The notes below the pieces were generated by a model. That model was given only the letters and a program-made list of their open reading frames with translations, made no database searches and was not told the DNA's origin. The translations under genes were made by a program, and so were the position numbers. Of a stretch of 8,963 bases of DNA, positions 1 to 7,500 are shown piece after piece; positions within the stretch are counted from its first letter, which is position 1; each line of letters starts with the position of its first letter. The DNA is from Tannerellaceae bacterium (GTDB lineage: Bacteria; Bacteroidota; Bacteroidia; Bacteroidales; Tannerellaceae). The stretch spans positions 1 through 8,963 of the forward strand of contig JAITAD010000093.1 in NCBI GenBank assembly GCA_031284275.1. Reading direction: 5' to 3'.

Positions 1-1281
1 GCCGTTGGAGACAGGGGTTGCCCAAGCACAGGCGATGAATCCGTACTTCGGCGCAAAGAGGATGATAATGGCTACGGTGGCCGTACAGCCGATGGCGGAG
101 ATGATGGCGCCCCAATAGGTGCGATCGGTGAGCTTGTACCAGAAAGAAAGATTAAAGTAAATACCGAAAAGTATCTCACCGAGAAGGACAATGGGGATGA
201 TACGTAGCCCTGAATAATAGGCGGGGGTGATGAGGTGTTTCCACAAGTCTATATAGAGGGTGACGAACAGGAAAAGGAACAGAGCGGCGTAAATGAAGTA
301 CTTCATGGCATCCACAGCTGCCCCCCCCGTCGGAACGGCGGTTGTACGGTTAGTCGTGGAACCGGATGAGGTATCGCCGGTCGTAGAAACAGGAGTGGGA
401 ACGGTTGTCCGGCAGGCGAAGATGAGGGGTTCGTAGGCGTAACGGAAAGCTTGGGTGAACATGACCATGACGGCTGCGATCTTGAAACAGGCGCCGTAGA
501 TGCCCAACTGTTCGGCGGCTTGGGCTTTGTCGGCGAAGAGCATGGGGAAGAGTATCTTGTCTGCGGCCTGATTGAAGATGCCGGCGATGCCGAGGAAGAG
601 GATGGGGACAGTGTAAGCGAGCATTCGCCGCAGTAATTTCAAATCGAGGGGATACCGGCAGGCGGGGAGTATCTGAGGCAGGAGCAGCAGCAGGGTGACG
701 AGGGTGGTAATGAGGTTGGCCAGAAAGATGTAACCTACGCCGTATCCGGGGGATGGCAAGAGTAGGAAGAAGATGAGATTGAGGACTATATTGAGGGCGA
801 TACTCAGGGTACGCAAGAGGGCAAAACGCAGTGCTTTCCGGCGGTAGCGCAAGTAAGCGAAGGGGATAGCGCTGATGGCATCGAGGGCGACGACGAGAAT
901 CAGCAGGGCTACATAATCGGGGTGTTCTCCATAGCCGAGGAGGTCGGCGATGTATCGGACATTGGTCAGGGCAAGGATGATGAAGAGGGTGGAGGTACCG
1001 ACGAGCGCCCAGAGGGTGGTGGCGTAGACGCGCATAGGTTGGATGACATCGTCCTTGTTGATAAAACGGAAGAAGCCTGTCTCCATGCCGTAGGTCAGGA
1101 TGACGAGGAGGAGGGCTGTCCAGCCGTACAGGTTGGTATAGACGCCGAAATCGGCAGCGCCGGGTAAGACACGGACATACAGGGGTACGAGTAACCAATT
1201 GAGAAAACGCCCAACAATACCGGGAAGCCCATAGAGGGCGGTTTCGCCCGCCAGACGGCGCATGAGAGGGGGAAGGGGCAT
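1..1281 (-). CDS. Polysaccharide/oligosaccharide flippase (Wzx/MATE-like), 3' end outside window
   Basis: Integral membrane protein expected to move lipid-linked sugar units across the inner membrane during surface polysaccharide assembly. The frame is open from the ATG at 1281 to base 1 with no stop, giving 427 residues; the missing C-terminus should be modest, since relatives run to roughly 480-510 residues. Seen directly: an N-terminus with LAGETALYGLPGIVGRFLNW followed by PLYVRV, a TYGMETGFFRFIN stretch near residue 70, FTQAFRYAYEP near residues 276-286, and many hydrophobic segments, all of which I recognise from Bacteroidales flippases; the substrate cannot be told. A second ATG at 1263 (MRRLAGET) is an equally plausible start. 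The upstream PAP2 stop lies 3 bases before the first ATG, so translation is probably coupled. Odd: residues about 292-320 form a Ser/Thr-rich low-complexity loop containing a G8 tract. Confidence 0.88.
   Translation of the reverse strand, partial: MPLPPLMRRLAGETALYGLPGIVGRFLNWLLVPLYVRVLPGAADFGVYTNLYGWTALLLVILTYGMETGFFRFINKDDVIQPMRVYATTLWALVGTSTLFIILALTNVRYIADLLGYGEHPDYVALLILVVALDAISAIPFAYLRYRRKALRFALLRTLSIALNIVLNLIFFLLLPSPGYGVGYIFLANLITTLVTLLLLLPQILPACRYPLDLKLLRRMLAYTVPILFLGIAGIFNQAADKILFPMLFADKAQAAEQLGIYGACFKIAAVMVMFTQAFRYAYEPLIFACRTTVPTPVSTTGDTSSGSTTNRTTAVPTGGAAVDAMKYFIYAALFLFLFVTLYIDLWKHLITPAYYSGLRIIPIVLLGEILFGIYFNLSFWYKLTDRTYWGAIISAIGCTATVAIIILFAPKYGFIACAWATPVSNG
321..328 (-). repeat. Homopolymer G8 on coding strand inside flippase gene
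   Basis: Eight C on the plus strand are eight G on the coding strand, spanning codons 318-321 (Thr-Gly-Gly-Ala) in a hydrophilic Ser/Thr-rich loop. Loss of one G would bring a TGA into frame within about ten codons. It is the longest homopolymer I noticed in the window. A role in phase variation is inference. Confidence 0.6.
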
Positions 1282-1284
1282 TTC

Positions 1285-1905
1285 CTAATGGTAGAAGAAA
1301 CGGTGCAGGGCGGTGAGTAGTCCGGAGACGGTAAACAGCCCGAGGAGGAAGCCGGCATAGACTTGGAGAGGGGTATGTCGGCCGAGGTACAGTCGGGAAA
1401 CGCCGACCAGTCCGGCGGCCAGAATGAGGATGATGAATGCCGGCGTAGGGTCAATGCCGAGGATGGCGGTGACACCGAGGACACTTCCGAGAAGCCCGCC
1501 AATGCCGATACTGTGAGCGCTAATCTTCCAAAAGAGGTTGATGACGAGGGCTATGACGAGGGCGGCGGCACAGCCGGCTATCCCTGTGACGATCCAGAGG
1601 GGCATGTGCATACGCTGCAGATAGAAAGCGCTGACAGCATAACCGAGGATGAAGATGAGGTAAGGGGCAGAGCGTTCACGTCGGTTGGTCAGTTCGGCGT
1701 CGGCCACGATACCCCGATGGATGAGCAGGGCGATAAGAAGAGAGGGAAACAACGCCGAGGTAAGGAAGATACGGGTGAGGACGGCGCATTTTAAGGAGGC
1801 GGTAAGCTCGTTGAGGTGAGTGCAATAAAGAGCAATCCCCACTCCATAGGTGAGCATTAGGAGCGGGTGAAAGAGTGCGCTGATCAGTTTTGCAAAAGTT
1901 CTCAT
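1285..1905 (-). CDS. PAP2-superfamily membrane phosphatase-like protein
   Basis: A 206-residue polytopic membrane protein with about five or six hydrophobic segments. The PAP2 signature is visible in order: a basic ELTNRRERSAPYL stretch at residues 71-83 in the position of motif 1 (a degenerate K/R...RP), KISAHSIGIGG at 127-137 standing in for the PSGH motif, and SRLYLGRHTPLQVYAG at 170-185, a good match to the SRxxxGxHxxxDxxxG motif with Gln in place of Asp. The known family removes phosphate from lipid phosphates such as undecaprenyl pyrophosphate or phosphatidic acid. Because motifs 1 to 3 deviate, activity is uncertain. The start MRTFAKL at 1905 is the natural one. It lies 33 bases after the regulator gene and 3 bases before the flippase, suggesting one transcription unit and a job in lipid-linked glycan turnover (inference). 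Confidence 0.85.
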   Translation of the reverse strand: MRTFAKLISALFHPLLMLTYGVGIALYCTHLNELTASLKCAVLTRIFLTSALFPSLLIALLIHRGIVADAELTNRRERSAPYLIFILGYAVSAFYLQRMHMPLWIVTGIAGCAAALVIALVINLFWKISAHSIGIGGLLGSVLGVTAILGIDPTPAFIILILAAGLVGVSRLYLGRHTPLQVYAGFLLGLFTVSGLLTALHRFFYH

Positions 1906-1915
1906 AACTCCGCCG

Positions 1916-1923
1916 CAAAGATA
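1916..1923 (-). promoter_or_regulatory. Possible internal promoter -7 box for the PAP2/flippase pair
   Basis: Read on the minus strand this is TATCTTTG, an exact match to the Bacteroidetes -7 consensus TAnnTTTG, 10 bases before the PAP2 ATG. The nearest TTG upstream (1942-1940, at the regulator stop) is only 16 bases away, shorter than the usual 19-21, so the -33 element is weak. Transcription would begin about 5 bases before the ATG, giving an almost leaderless message. Confidence 0.45.
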
Positions 1924-1938
1924 GGGTTTTCTCCCGTA

Positions 1939-2592
1939 TCAAATGGCGTAGTCTGCGACATCGGATATTCCTGCCCGAATGGCGTACTTAACGGCTTCCT
2001 GAACGTTATTGACTTCGAGCTTGCGGAAGATATTCTTGCGGTGGGAATTGATGGTGTGGAAACTGAGGTTTTTCTCGAAAGCTATTTCTTTGGTGGTCTT
2101 CCCGCGGGCAATCTCTCCGAGGACGGTGCGTTCGGAAGGGGTGAGGAGCGCTGCCAGCACAGTAGGCGAACCGGCCAGAGCGGCCTGACGCAGGACGTGG
2201 GTGGCGAACTCGCAATGATAGGTTTTGCGGAAAGTGACGTTTTGCAGGGCAGAGAGTATCTCTTCGCGGGAGTCATGTTTCATGACGACGCTGAAAGTGG
2301 GGTCGGCCACGAGTAACTGGCGGAGAAAACGTTCGGCCAAGTCGTCGCTGAAAAGGAGCCATGAGGAATCATGGGCTTTCTCCTTAATGATGAGCATCTG
2401 TTGCAAGGAAACAAAGTCGAAGAGGGTATAGTCCAGAATAACGATGGCAGAGGGGTACAAGCGGAGCTTGTCCTGCAACTCCTTGCGGTTGCCGGCCTCA
2501 ACGATCCGGTCTACGAGGCGGGTCTCGGTCAGCAAAGCGTTGATACCGGCTCGGGTGACGTCTTGATTGTCGGCCAGAATATATGTTCCCAT
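1939..2592 (-). CDS. LuxR/FixJ-type response regulator
   Basis: DNA-binding transcription regulator of 217 residues. Residues 1-120 resemble a receiver domain: Asp8-Asn9 in the acidic pocket (the second acid replaced by Asn), Asp54 in VILDY as the putative phospho-acceptor, Ser82 at the switch Thr/Ser position, and Lys105 in VVMKHD as the conserved lysine. Residues 150-209 form a LuxR/GerE helix-turn-helix (LTPSERTVL, GKTTKEIA, LSFHTINSHRKNIFRKL). The ORF extends upstream to a GTG at 2634, but the ATG at 2592 (MGTYILADNQD) begins exactly at the first receiver strand and is chosen. No histidine kinase is visible nearby. The gene diverges from cysK across a shared region with a perfect dyad, which suggests self-regulation and control of cysK; it also heads a run of PAP2 and flippase genes. 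What it senses is unknown. Confidence 0.88.
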   Translation of the reverse strand: MGTYILADNQDVTRAGINALLTETRLVDRIVEAGNRKELQDKLRLYPSAIVILDYTLFDFVSLQQMLIIKEKAHDSSWLLFSDDLAERFLRQLLVADPTFSVVMKHDSREEILSALQNVTFRKTYHCEFATHVLRQAALAGSPTVLAALLTPSERTVLGEIARGKTTKEIAFEKNLSFHTINSHRKNIFRKLEVNNVQEAVKYAIRAGISDVADYAI

Positions 2593-2597
2593 GTCCG

Positions 2598-2605
2598 CAA
2601 AGGTA
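2598..2605 (-). promoter_or_regulatory. Putative -7 box of the LuxR-type regulator promoter
   Basis: The minus strand reads TACCTTTG, matching TAnnTTTG, ending 5 bases before the ATG at 2592. A start about 6-8 bases downstream would fall on or next to the ATG, so the transcript may be leaderless. The -33 position holds only a T-run (2628-2624), which overlaps one end of the inverted repeat. Weak -33, good -7. Confidence 0.5.
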
Positions 2606-2625
2606 GGTATAGAACAGGGGTGGAA

Positions 2626-2647
2626 AAATACCACAAATGTGGTATTT
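2626..2647. promoter_or_regulatory. Perfect inverted repeat, candidate operator between regulator and cysK
   Basis: Arms AAATACCACA and TGTGGTATTT are exact reverse complements (10 bp each) around a 2-base AA spacer. The centre lies about 32 bases from the -7 box of each divergent gene (2605 and 2669), and the right arm touches the TTG at 2646-2648 that fits as the cysK -33 element. The dyad is upstream of both predicted transcription starts, so it should act as DNA rather than RNA structure. Its size suits a dimeric helix-turn-helix protein; the adjacent LuxR-type regulator is the obvious candidate ligand (inference). Confidence 0.7.
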
Positions 2648-2676
2648 GGTGTTCAGTGGGAACGGATGTATATTTG
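2646..2676 (+). promoter_or_regulatory. cysK promoter, Bacteroidetes type (-33 TTG, -7 TATATTTG)
   Basis: TTG at 2646-2648 and TATATTTG at 2669-2676 are separated by 20 bases, fitting the Bacteroidetes sigma-factor consensus TTG-N19-21-TAnnTTTG. Transcription would start near 2683, leaving an AT-rich leader of about 41 bases before the cysK ATG, without an obvious Shine-Dalgarno sequence, as is common in this phylum. Confidence 0.7.
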
Positions 2677-2723
2677 CAGTCGAGAAACTAATCTATCAAC
2701 TTTATTTATTCTATAATTCAGTT

Positions 2724-3674
2724 ATGGCAAAGATCGCTCAAAACTTAACGGAGCTGGTGGGCAACACACCATTACTGCAGCTCAATGGCTATGCAAAGAG
2801 TAAATCGCTTCAGGCGACGGTTATCGGCAAGGTGGAGTATTACAATCCTCTGGGAAGCGTGAAAGACCGTATCGCTGTCTCGATGATCGAGAGCGCAGAG
2901 GCGAAGGGTCTTCTCCACGCAGAAACGACTATCATTGAGCCTACGAGTGGCAATACAGGTATCGGCTTGGCCTTCGTCGCTGCGGCCAAGGGATACAAGT
3001 TGATTCTGACGATGCCGGAGACGATGAGTCTGGAACGCAGAAACCTGCTCAAAGCCCTCGGCGCCAATCTTGTGCTCACTCCCGGCCCGGAAGGTATGAA
3101 AGGCGCCATTGCGAAGGCCGAAGCCTTGAAAGGGGAAATCAAAGATTCCATTATTCTGCAACAGTTTGAGAATCCGGCCAATCCCGAAGTGCATCGGCGT
3201 ACGACGGCAGAGGAAATCTGGCGGGATACGGACGGTAAGGTAGATATCTTCGTGGCCGGTGTCGGAACGGGGGGAACTGTCAGCGGAGCGGGCAAACGTC
3301 TGAAAGAATTGAGCGGATCGAAAGTCAAAGTGGTGGCTGTGGAACCGAAAGATTCGCCCGTGCTGTCGGGTGGTAAGTCAGGGCCTCACAAGATTCAGGG
3401 TATCGGTGCGGGCTTTGTGCCGAAGAACTTTGACGCCGCCGTGGTGGATGAGATATTCCAAGTTTCCAATGACGATGCCATCCGTACGAGCCGTAATCTG
3501 GCGGGGACGGAAGGCCTGCTGGTAGGTATCTCTTCGGGTGCAGCAGCTTTTGCAGCGACGCAATTGGCGTTGCGCCCCGAAAACAAAGGAAAGACCATCG
3601 TAGCGGTATTGCCGGATACGGGAGAACGTTACCTCTCTACGGTGTTGTATGCTTTCGAAGAATATCCACTGTAA
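2724..3674 (+). CDS. cysK: Cysteine synthase A (O-acetylserine sulfhydrylase)
   Basis: PLP-dependent cytoplasmic enzyme that makes L-cysteine from O-acetylserine and sulfide, the last step of sulfur assimilation into cysteine. The 316 residues are full length for the family. Visible motifs: VGNTPLLQL at 12-20, the PLP lysine Lys47 in NPLGSVKDR, the substrate loop TSGNTG at 74-79, the phosphate-binding loop GTGGT at 181-185, [11 protein letters not shown] at 223-233, GISSGAA at 268-274 with the serine that contacts the PLP ring nitrogen, and [10 protein letters not shown] near the C-terminus. The frame extends upstream to 2637, but the start at 2724 ([14 protein letters not shown]) fits the family and follows a good promoter. 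Monocistronic by position: a divergent regulator upstream and a hairpin terminator downstream. The dyad at the promoter suggests regulation, possibly by the neighbouring LuxR-type protein. CysM is less likely given the full CysK-like motif set. Confidence 0.96.
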   Translation: MAKIAQNLTELVGNTPLLQLNGYAKSKSLQATVIGKVEYYNPLGSVKDRIAVSMIESAEAKGLLHAETTIIEPTSGNTGIGLAFVAAAKGYKLILTMPETMSLERRNLLKALGANLVLTPGPEGMKGAIAKAEALKGEIKDSIILQQFENPANPEVHRRTTAEEIWRDTDGKVDIFVAGVGTGGTVSGAGKRLKELSGSKVKVVAVEPKDSPVLSGGKSGPHKIQGIGAGFVPKNFDAAVVDEIFQVSNDDAIRTSRNLAGTEGLLVGISSGAAAFAATQLALRPENKGKTIVAVLPDTGERYLSTVLYAFEEYPL

Positions 3675-3710
3675 GTGGTGACAGAGAGGCGTTATCCGCC
3701 GATAAATAAA

Positions 3711-3742
3711 AAGAGGCGAACCTTATGTAAGGTTCGCCTCTT
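3711..3742. terminator. Bidirectional rho-independent terminator between cysK and RNA methyltransferase
   Basis: A perfect 15-bp stem (3711-3725 with 3728-3742, sequence AAGAGGCGAACCTTA and its complement) flanks a 2-base TG spacer; in RNA the loop would open to 6 or more bases. On the plus strand it is followed by GCGTTTT; on the minus strand by TTTATTTATC, a better T-tract. It lies 36 bases after the cysK stop and 28 bases after the stop of the converging gene, so it can end both transcripts. Confidence 0.88.
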
Positions 3743-3770
3743 GCGTTTTCGGAGGTAAGGAGCAGCCGGC

Positions 3771-4556
3771 TTATTGGCGGGCGATAGAAAGACGGGGGGA
3801 ACGGATAGTGGCGGTGAGGATGGCGGCGGCGATGGCAACGTTGAGGGATTCGACGCCGGCCGTTCCATAACAGGGGATACTGATCCAACGGGTGATTCCG
3901 GCAGCGATGTCCGGGCGGATACCGACGCCTTCGTTACCCAGAAGGACGAGACCACCGACGGTATCGAAAGTATCGGCGGCGAAAAGGCTCTCGCCATGCG
4001 GGGAGGTACCGTAGACAGTTATGCCTTGTTGCTGCATACGGTGCAACCATTCGGCGAGAGGGCAGTAATGCACGGCGACGTTCAGAATGCCCCCCATAGA
4101 GGCTTGGAGAGTCTTAGGGTTGAAGATATCGGCGGTATCCTCGCTGCAAACGATGTGCTGTATACCGAACCACGAGGCGGTACGGACGATGGCGCCGACG
4201 TTGCCGGGGTCTTGCACGCCATCCAGACTGAGGATCCATGCTCCTGCGATGAGCGCTTGCTCGGCTTCACCGATGTGCCACACGGGGCGTCGGAAGACGG
4301 CTATCACATCTCTGGGGTTCTGTAATCGACTGGAGCGGCGTATCTCGCTGTCGGTGGCTGTCAGGACGGTATCGGCTTCGACGGTACAGCCCTGTGCAGC
4401 ATACCATTCGGCCGTTCCCATGACCAACGTTGCGGGGATGCGCCCCAAAAGGTCTCCTACCAGTCGCGGGCCTTCTGCCAGAAACAGCCCTTCATCGGCG
4501 CCTCTCTCTCGGCGTCCCATTTCGCGCAGGTAACGGATGGTGGCGGTAGGGATCAT
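3771..4556 (-). CDS. TrmH/SpoU-family RNA 2'-O-ribose methyltransferase
   Basis: Transfers methyl from S-adenosylmethionine to a ribose 2'-OH in tRNA or rRNA; the exact target cannot be read from sequence. It has 261 residues. The N-terminal part (about 1-90) resembles the substrate-binding domain of this family, with RYLREM, EGLFLAEGPRLV and LQNPRDVIAVF. The C-terminal SPOUT knot shows all three motifs: LDGVQDPGNVGAIVRTA at 111-127 (Asn119, catalytic-type Arg125), LLGNEGVGI at 205-213, and ISIPCYGTAGVESLNVAIA at 225-243. The start at 4556 gives the expected N-terminus. It follows the BspA-like gene by 34 bases on the same strand, and I found no clear promoter in that gap, so read-through is possible; its transcript should end at the shared hairpin. 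Most relatives with this layout are annotated as TrmH or RlmB-like. Confidence 0.92.
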   Translation of the reverse strand: MIPTATIRYLREMGRRERGADEGLFLAEGPRLVGDLLGRIPATLVMGTAEWYAAQGCTVEADTVLTATDSEIRRSSRLQNPRDVIAVFRRPVWHIGEAEQALIAGAWILSLDGVQDPGNVGAIVRTASWFGIQHIVCSEDTADIFNPKTLQASMGGILNVAVHYCPLAEWLHRMQQQGITVYGTSPHGESLFAADTFDTVGGLVLLGNEGVGIRPDIAAGITRWISIPCYGTAGVESLNVAIAAAILTATIRSPRLSIARQ

Positions 4557-4590
4557 GGGTATCTTCTACGGAATGTGCCGAAAGAAAGGG

Positions 4591-7500
4591 TTAGAGGCGG
4601 ATTTTGAAGGCTGATTGAGGGGTGAAGATGAGATAGATGCCGTGAGGGATAGCAAGGGACAGGGGGCGTAGGACGGCGGCGGAACCGCGGTAAAGGAGCC
4701 GACCGCTGAGGTCGTAGAGGAGGATGGGGGTGGCGGGATCAAGAGAGGTGACGGAGCCGGAGTCGAGGTTGTTTACGGGAGGAAGAATAAGGATATCAGG
4801 GGCATCGGGATTATCGGGGTCGTCAGGGGTATCGGTATCGGAGAGAAAGTAGGGAGACCAGATGGGGGAGGAACGGTAAAGAGCGAGCAATTCGGAGGGG
4901 CAAGTGAAAAGGGCATCTTCGGCTATACCGGCAAAAGCGTCTGTACCGAGGGTAGGTAAGGGCAGGGCGGACTGAAGGGTGACGGTGGACAGGGCAGGAC
5001 AATCGGCAAAAGCCCGTGCGTCGATGTGGATAATGGAAGGGGGGAGGGTGAGGGCGCATAAAGCATTTTGTCGGGCGAAAGCTTCCTGAGCGATAACGGT
5101 GACGGGGTAACTGACGCGTCCGTAGTAGACGGCGGCAGGGATGTCGAGGGTGACAGCGAAATTGTTCCAGAGGGGGGCATCGGGGTTGAGGCCGATGATG
5201 GTGGCGGTGGCATCGTCGAGGCGGAAAGCTACGTCATAAAGAGGCGGGAAGCAGGGACGCCAATCAGAGTTGGTGCGGTAGGCATCAATGACCGATTCCG
5301 GCGCCACGAAAGTACAATGGGCAGGTACGCCGGCAAAAGGATTGACGCCGAGAGAGGGCGGTGAGGCGCTACGCAGTGTGACGGAGGTGAGGGAAGTACA
5401 GCCGGAGAAGCTGTAATGTCCGATAGCCGGTGGCCGGATGACGGAGGGGGTAACCTCAAGGGTGGCGGGGAGACTGACGGCAGTGAGGGACGAGTGTCCG
5501 GCGAAAGCTGCCGATGTGATGGCGGTGACAGGGTAAGTGATACCTTGGTGGTCGATACTGTCGGGAATGACGAGCACGTTTCCGGCAGACATATTGAGTC
5601 CTGTGACGATGGCGTTACCTTTTTCGATTCGGAAAGTGACGTCGTAGTGGTTAGATGGGTCTTCGGGATCGACGGGGGTAGTTGGAGGGGTTGGGTCGTC
5701 AGGGTCATTGGGGTCAGGGTCGTCAGGGTCATTGGGGTCAGGGTCGTCAGGGTTATTGGGGTCAGGATCGTCAGGGTCAGTGGGAGTGGGTTGTTCTTTG
5801 GGGAAGAAAGCTGCCCAATCGGGGTGCTCCCGATAGGCAGAGAGATTGGGGCCGGTGAAGCGTACAGCGTTGTCAATGCCGCTGAAAGCATCGATGCCAA
5901 GTGTCGGCGGGGTGGTGGGAAGCAGGTTGATGAAACTGACGGCGGCGCATCCTTGAAAAGCGGCGGCGCCGATGGCGCTGACGGCGGCGGGTATGGTGAG
6001 TACAGCCTTTGTGGCAAGGACGATGCATCCGGCGAAAGCTTGTTCACCGATGCTGACGAGGTTGGCGGAGAAAGTGACTTGTTGCAAAGCAGTACATCCG
6101 GCGAAGGCCTGATTACCGATGGCGGTGGTAGACACGGGGCAGGTGAAAGAAGTGATACGTGTGCAGCCGGCAAAGGCTCCGTCAGGGATAGCGGAGATGG
6201 TGGAAGGAAGACGGATGTTTTCGAGACCGGTACATCCGGCGAAAGCGCCGGATCCGATGGTAGTGACGACATCGGAGAGGAGGATACCGCTAAGCGCTGT
6301 CCATCCGGCAAAAGCGTTGGCGGCGATAGCAGCAACGGTATAGATTTTACGTTGGTAGAGGACGGTTGTGGGTGGAGTGAGGATACCGTTGGCCGGAAGC
6401 GGTATTTGGGGATTGCGGCCGGTGATGGATGCGATGTCACCGTCGATTCGGAATGTGATATTATAAACATCAGTGGGAAAGAAGAGGTACCAGAGCGCAT
6501 GGGCGCTGTAAGCGGCAAGAGCGTTGTCGGGGCAAGTGAAACGACAATCAGGGGGGACTCCGTCGAAAGCGTCGGAGCCGAAATCGGGTGGAGTGACCGA
6601 CTGCAAGGCGAAATCGGTGAGTGCGGTACAGCCTCGGAAAGCTCCGGTGCCGATGGTGGTGATGGTCGAGGGCAGGGTAACGGAACGCAGGGTGGCGGAA
6701 TTGGCGAAGGCTTCGGGGTCAATGCTTACGAGGGGATAGGTGTAACCGCGTAGGTGTACGGAATTGGGAACGGTGATGGAACGATTGTTGATCCAGTTGG
6801 CGCTCCGGATATCAAGGCCGGTGGCAACGGCACAGGAACCATCAATACGGAAAGTGACATCGTAGATATGGGGGAAGTACTTTGTCCATTGAGCATGTGC
6901 ACGGTAGGCAGAATCATCATTGCCGGCGACAGTGATGACCGCATTGGGGGAGATGTTGGGGAAAGGGTTACCGATGATGTTGGGGGGAATAGCAGGGAGG
7001 TTGATGAAGGTGATACCGGTGCAGCCGGCAAAAGCATTGTCGCCGATGTACGTGGTGACAGGGGGGATGGCGATTCCTCGCAGGTCGCTACAATCGGCGA
7101 AAGCCTGTTCGCCGATGTATACGACGGCAGGGATGGCAACGGCAGAGAGGGCGTTACAACCGGCGAAAGCCCGTTCGCCGATGTGTACGACGGTAGGGAT
7201 GGCGATGGCAGAGAGGGCGTTACAACCGGCGAAAGCGGAGGGTCCGATGGTGGTGATGCCTGAGGTTTGGGTGATGGCGGATAGCTCAGTGTGATTGGCG
7301 AAGGCATTTTCGTCAATGGCAGTGATGGGATAACGAACCTGCTCGATGGAGATGCTATTAGGAATAGTAATGGTGTGGGAGGCAGTCCAATTCGGACTTG
7401 TAGGGTTGGGACCGATAACGACGGCGTGTGTGCCTTCGATGCGCACGGCAACGTCATATATCGGAGGAAAATAGAGTGCCCAATCGGTATTACTCCGGTA

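Noticed and set aside
350..1198. 282-codon open frame on the minus strand
   Set aside because: Lies in another frame of the flippase gene; product is an Arg/Pro/His-rich chain, whereas the flippase frame is open throughout and has clear membrane segments.
2632..2634. GTG at 2634 as start of the LuxR-type regulator
   Set aside because: The extra 14 residues do not fit a receiver domain and the codon sits inside the inverted repeat; the ATG at 2592 begins at the first receiver strand.
2626..2647. The inverted repeat as a terminator or riboswitch hairpin
   Set aside because: No T-tract suited to termination follows in the plus direction and the predicted starts of both divergent transcripts lie downstream of it, so it should not be transcribed from these promoters.
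4557..4590. Possible promoter for the RNA methyltransferase in the gap after the BspA-like gene
   Set aside because: No TAnnTTTG box found on the minus strand in these 34 bases; a TTTCTTTC stretch is not a match.
5229..6722. Long open frame on the minus strand (497 codons) within the BspA-like gene
   Set aside because: It is an out-of-frame shadow of the LRR gene: its protein is a Ser/Pro/Leu-rich low-complexity chain with no family features, open only because the repeats avoid stops in that frame.
5416..6753. Long antisense open frame (445 codons, plus strand)
   Set aside because: Antisense shadow of the LRR gene, giving a Gly/Asp/Ser-rich repetitive product that mirrors the repeat period; no promoter box or start context seen.
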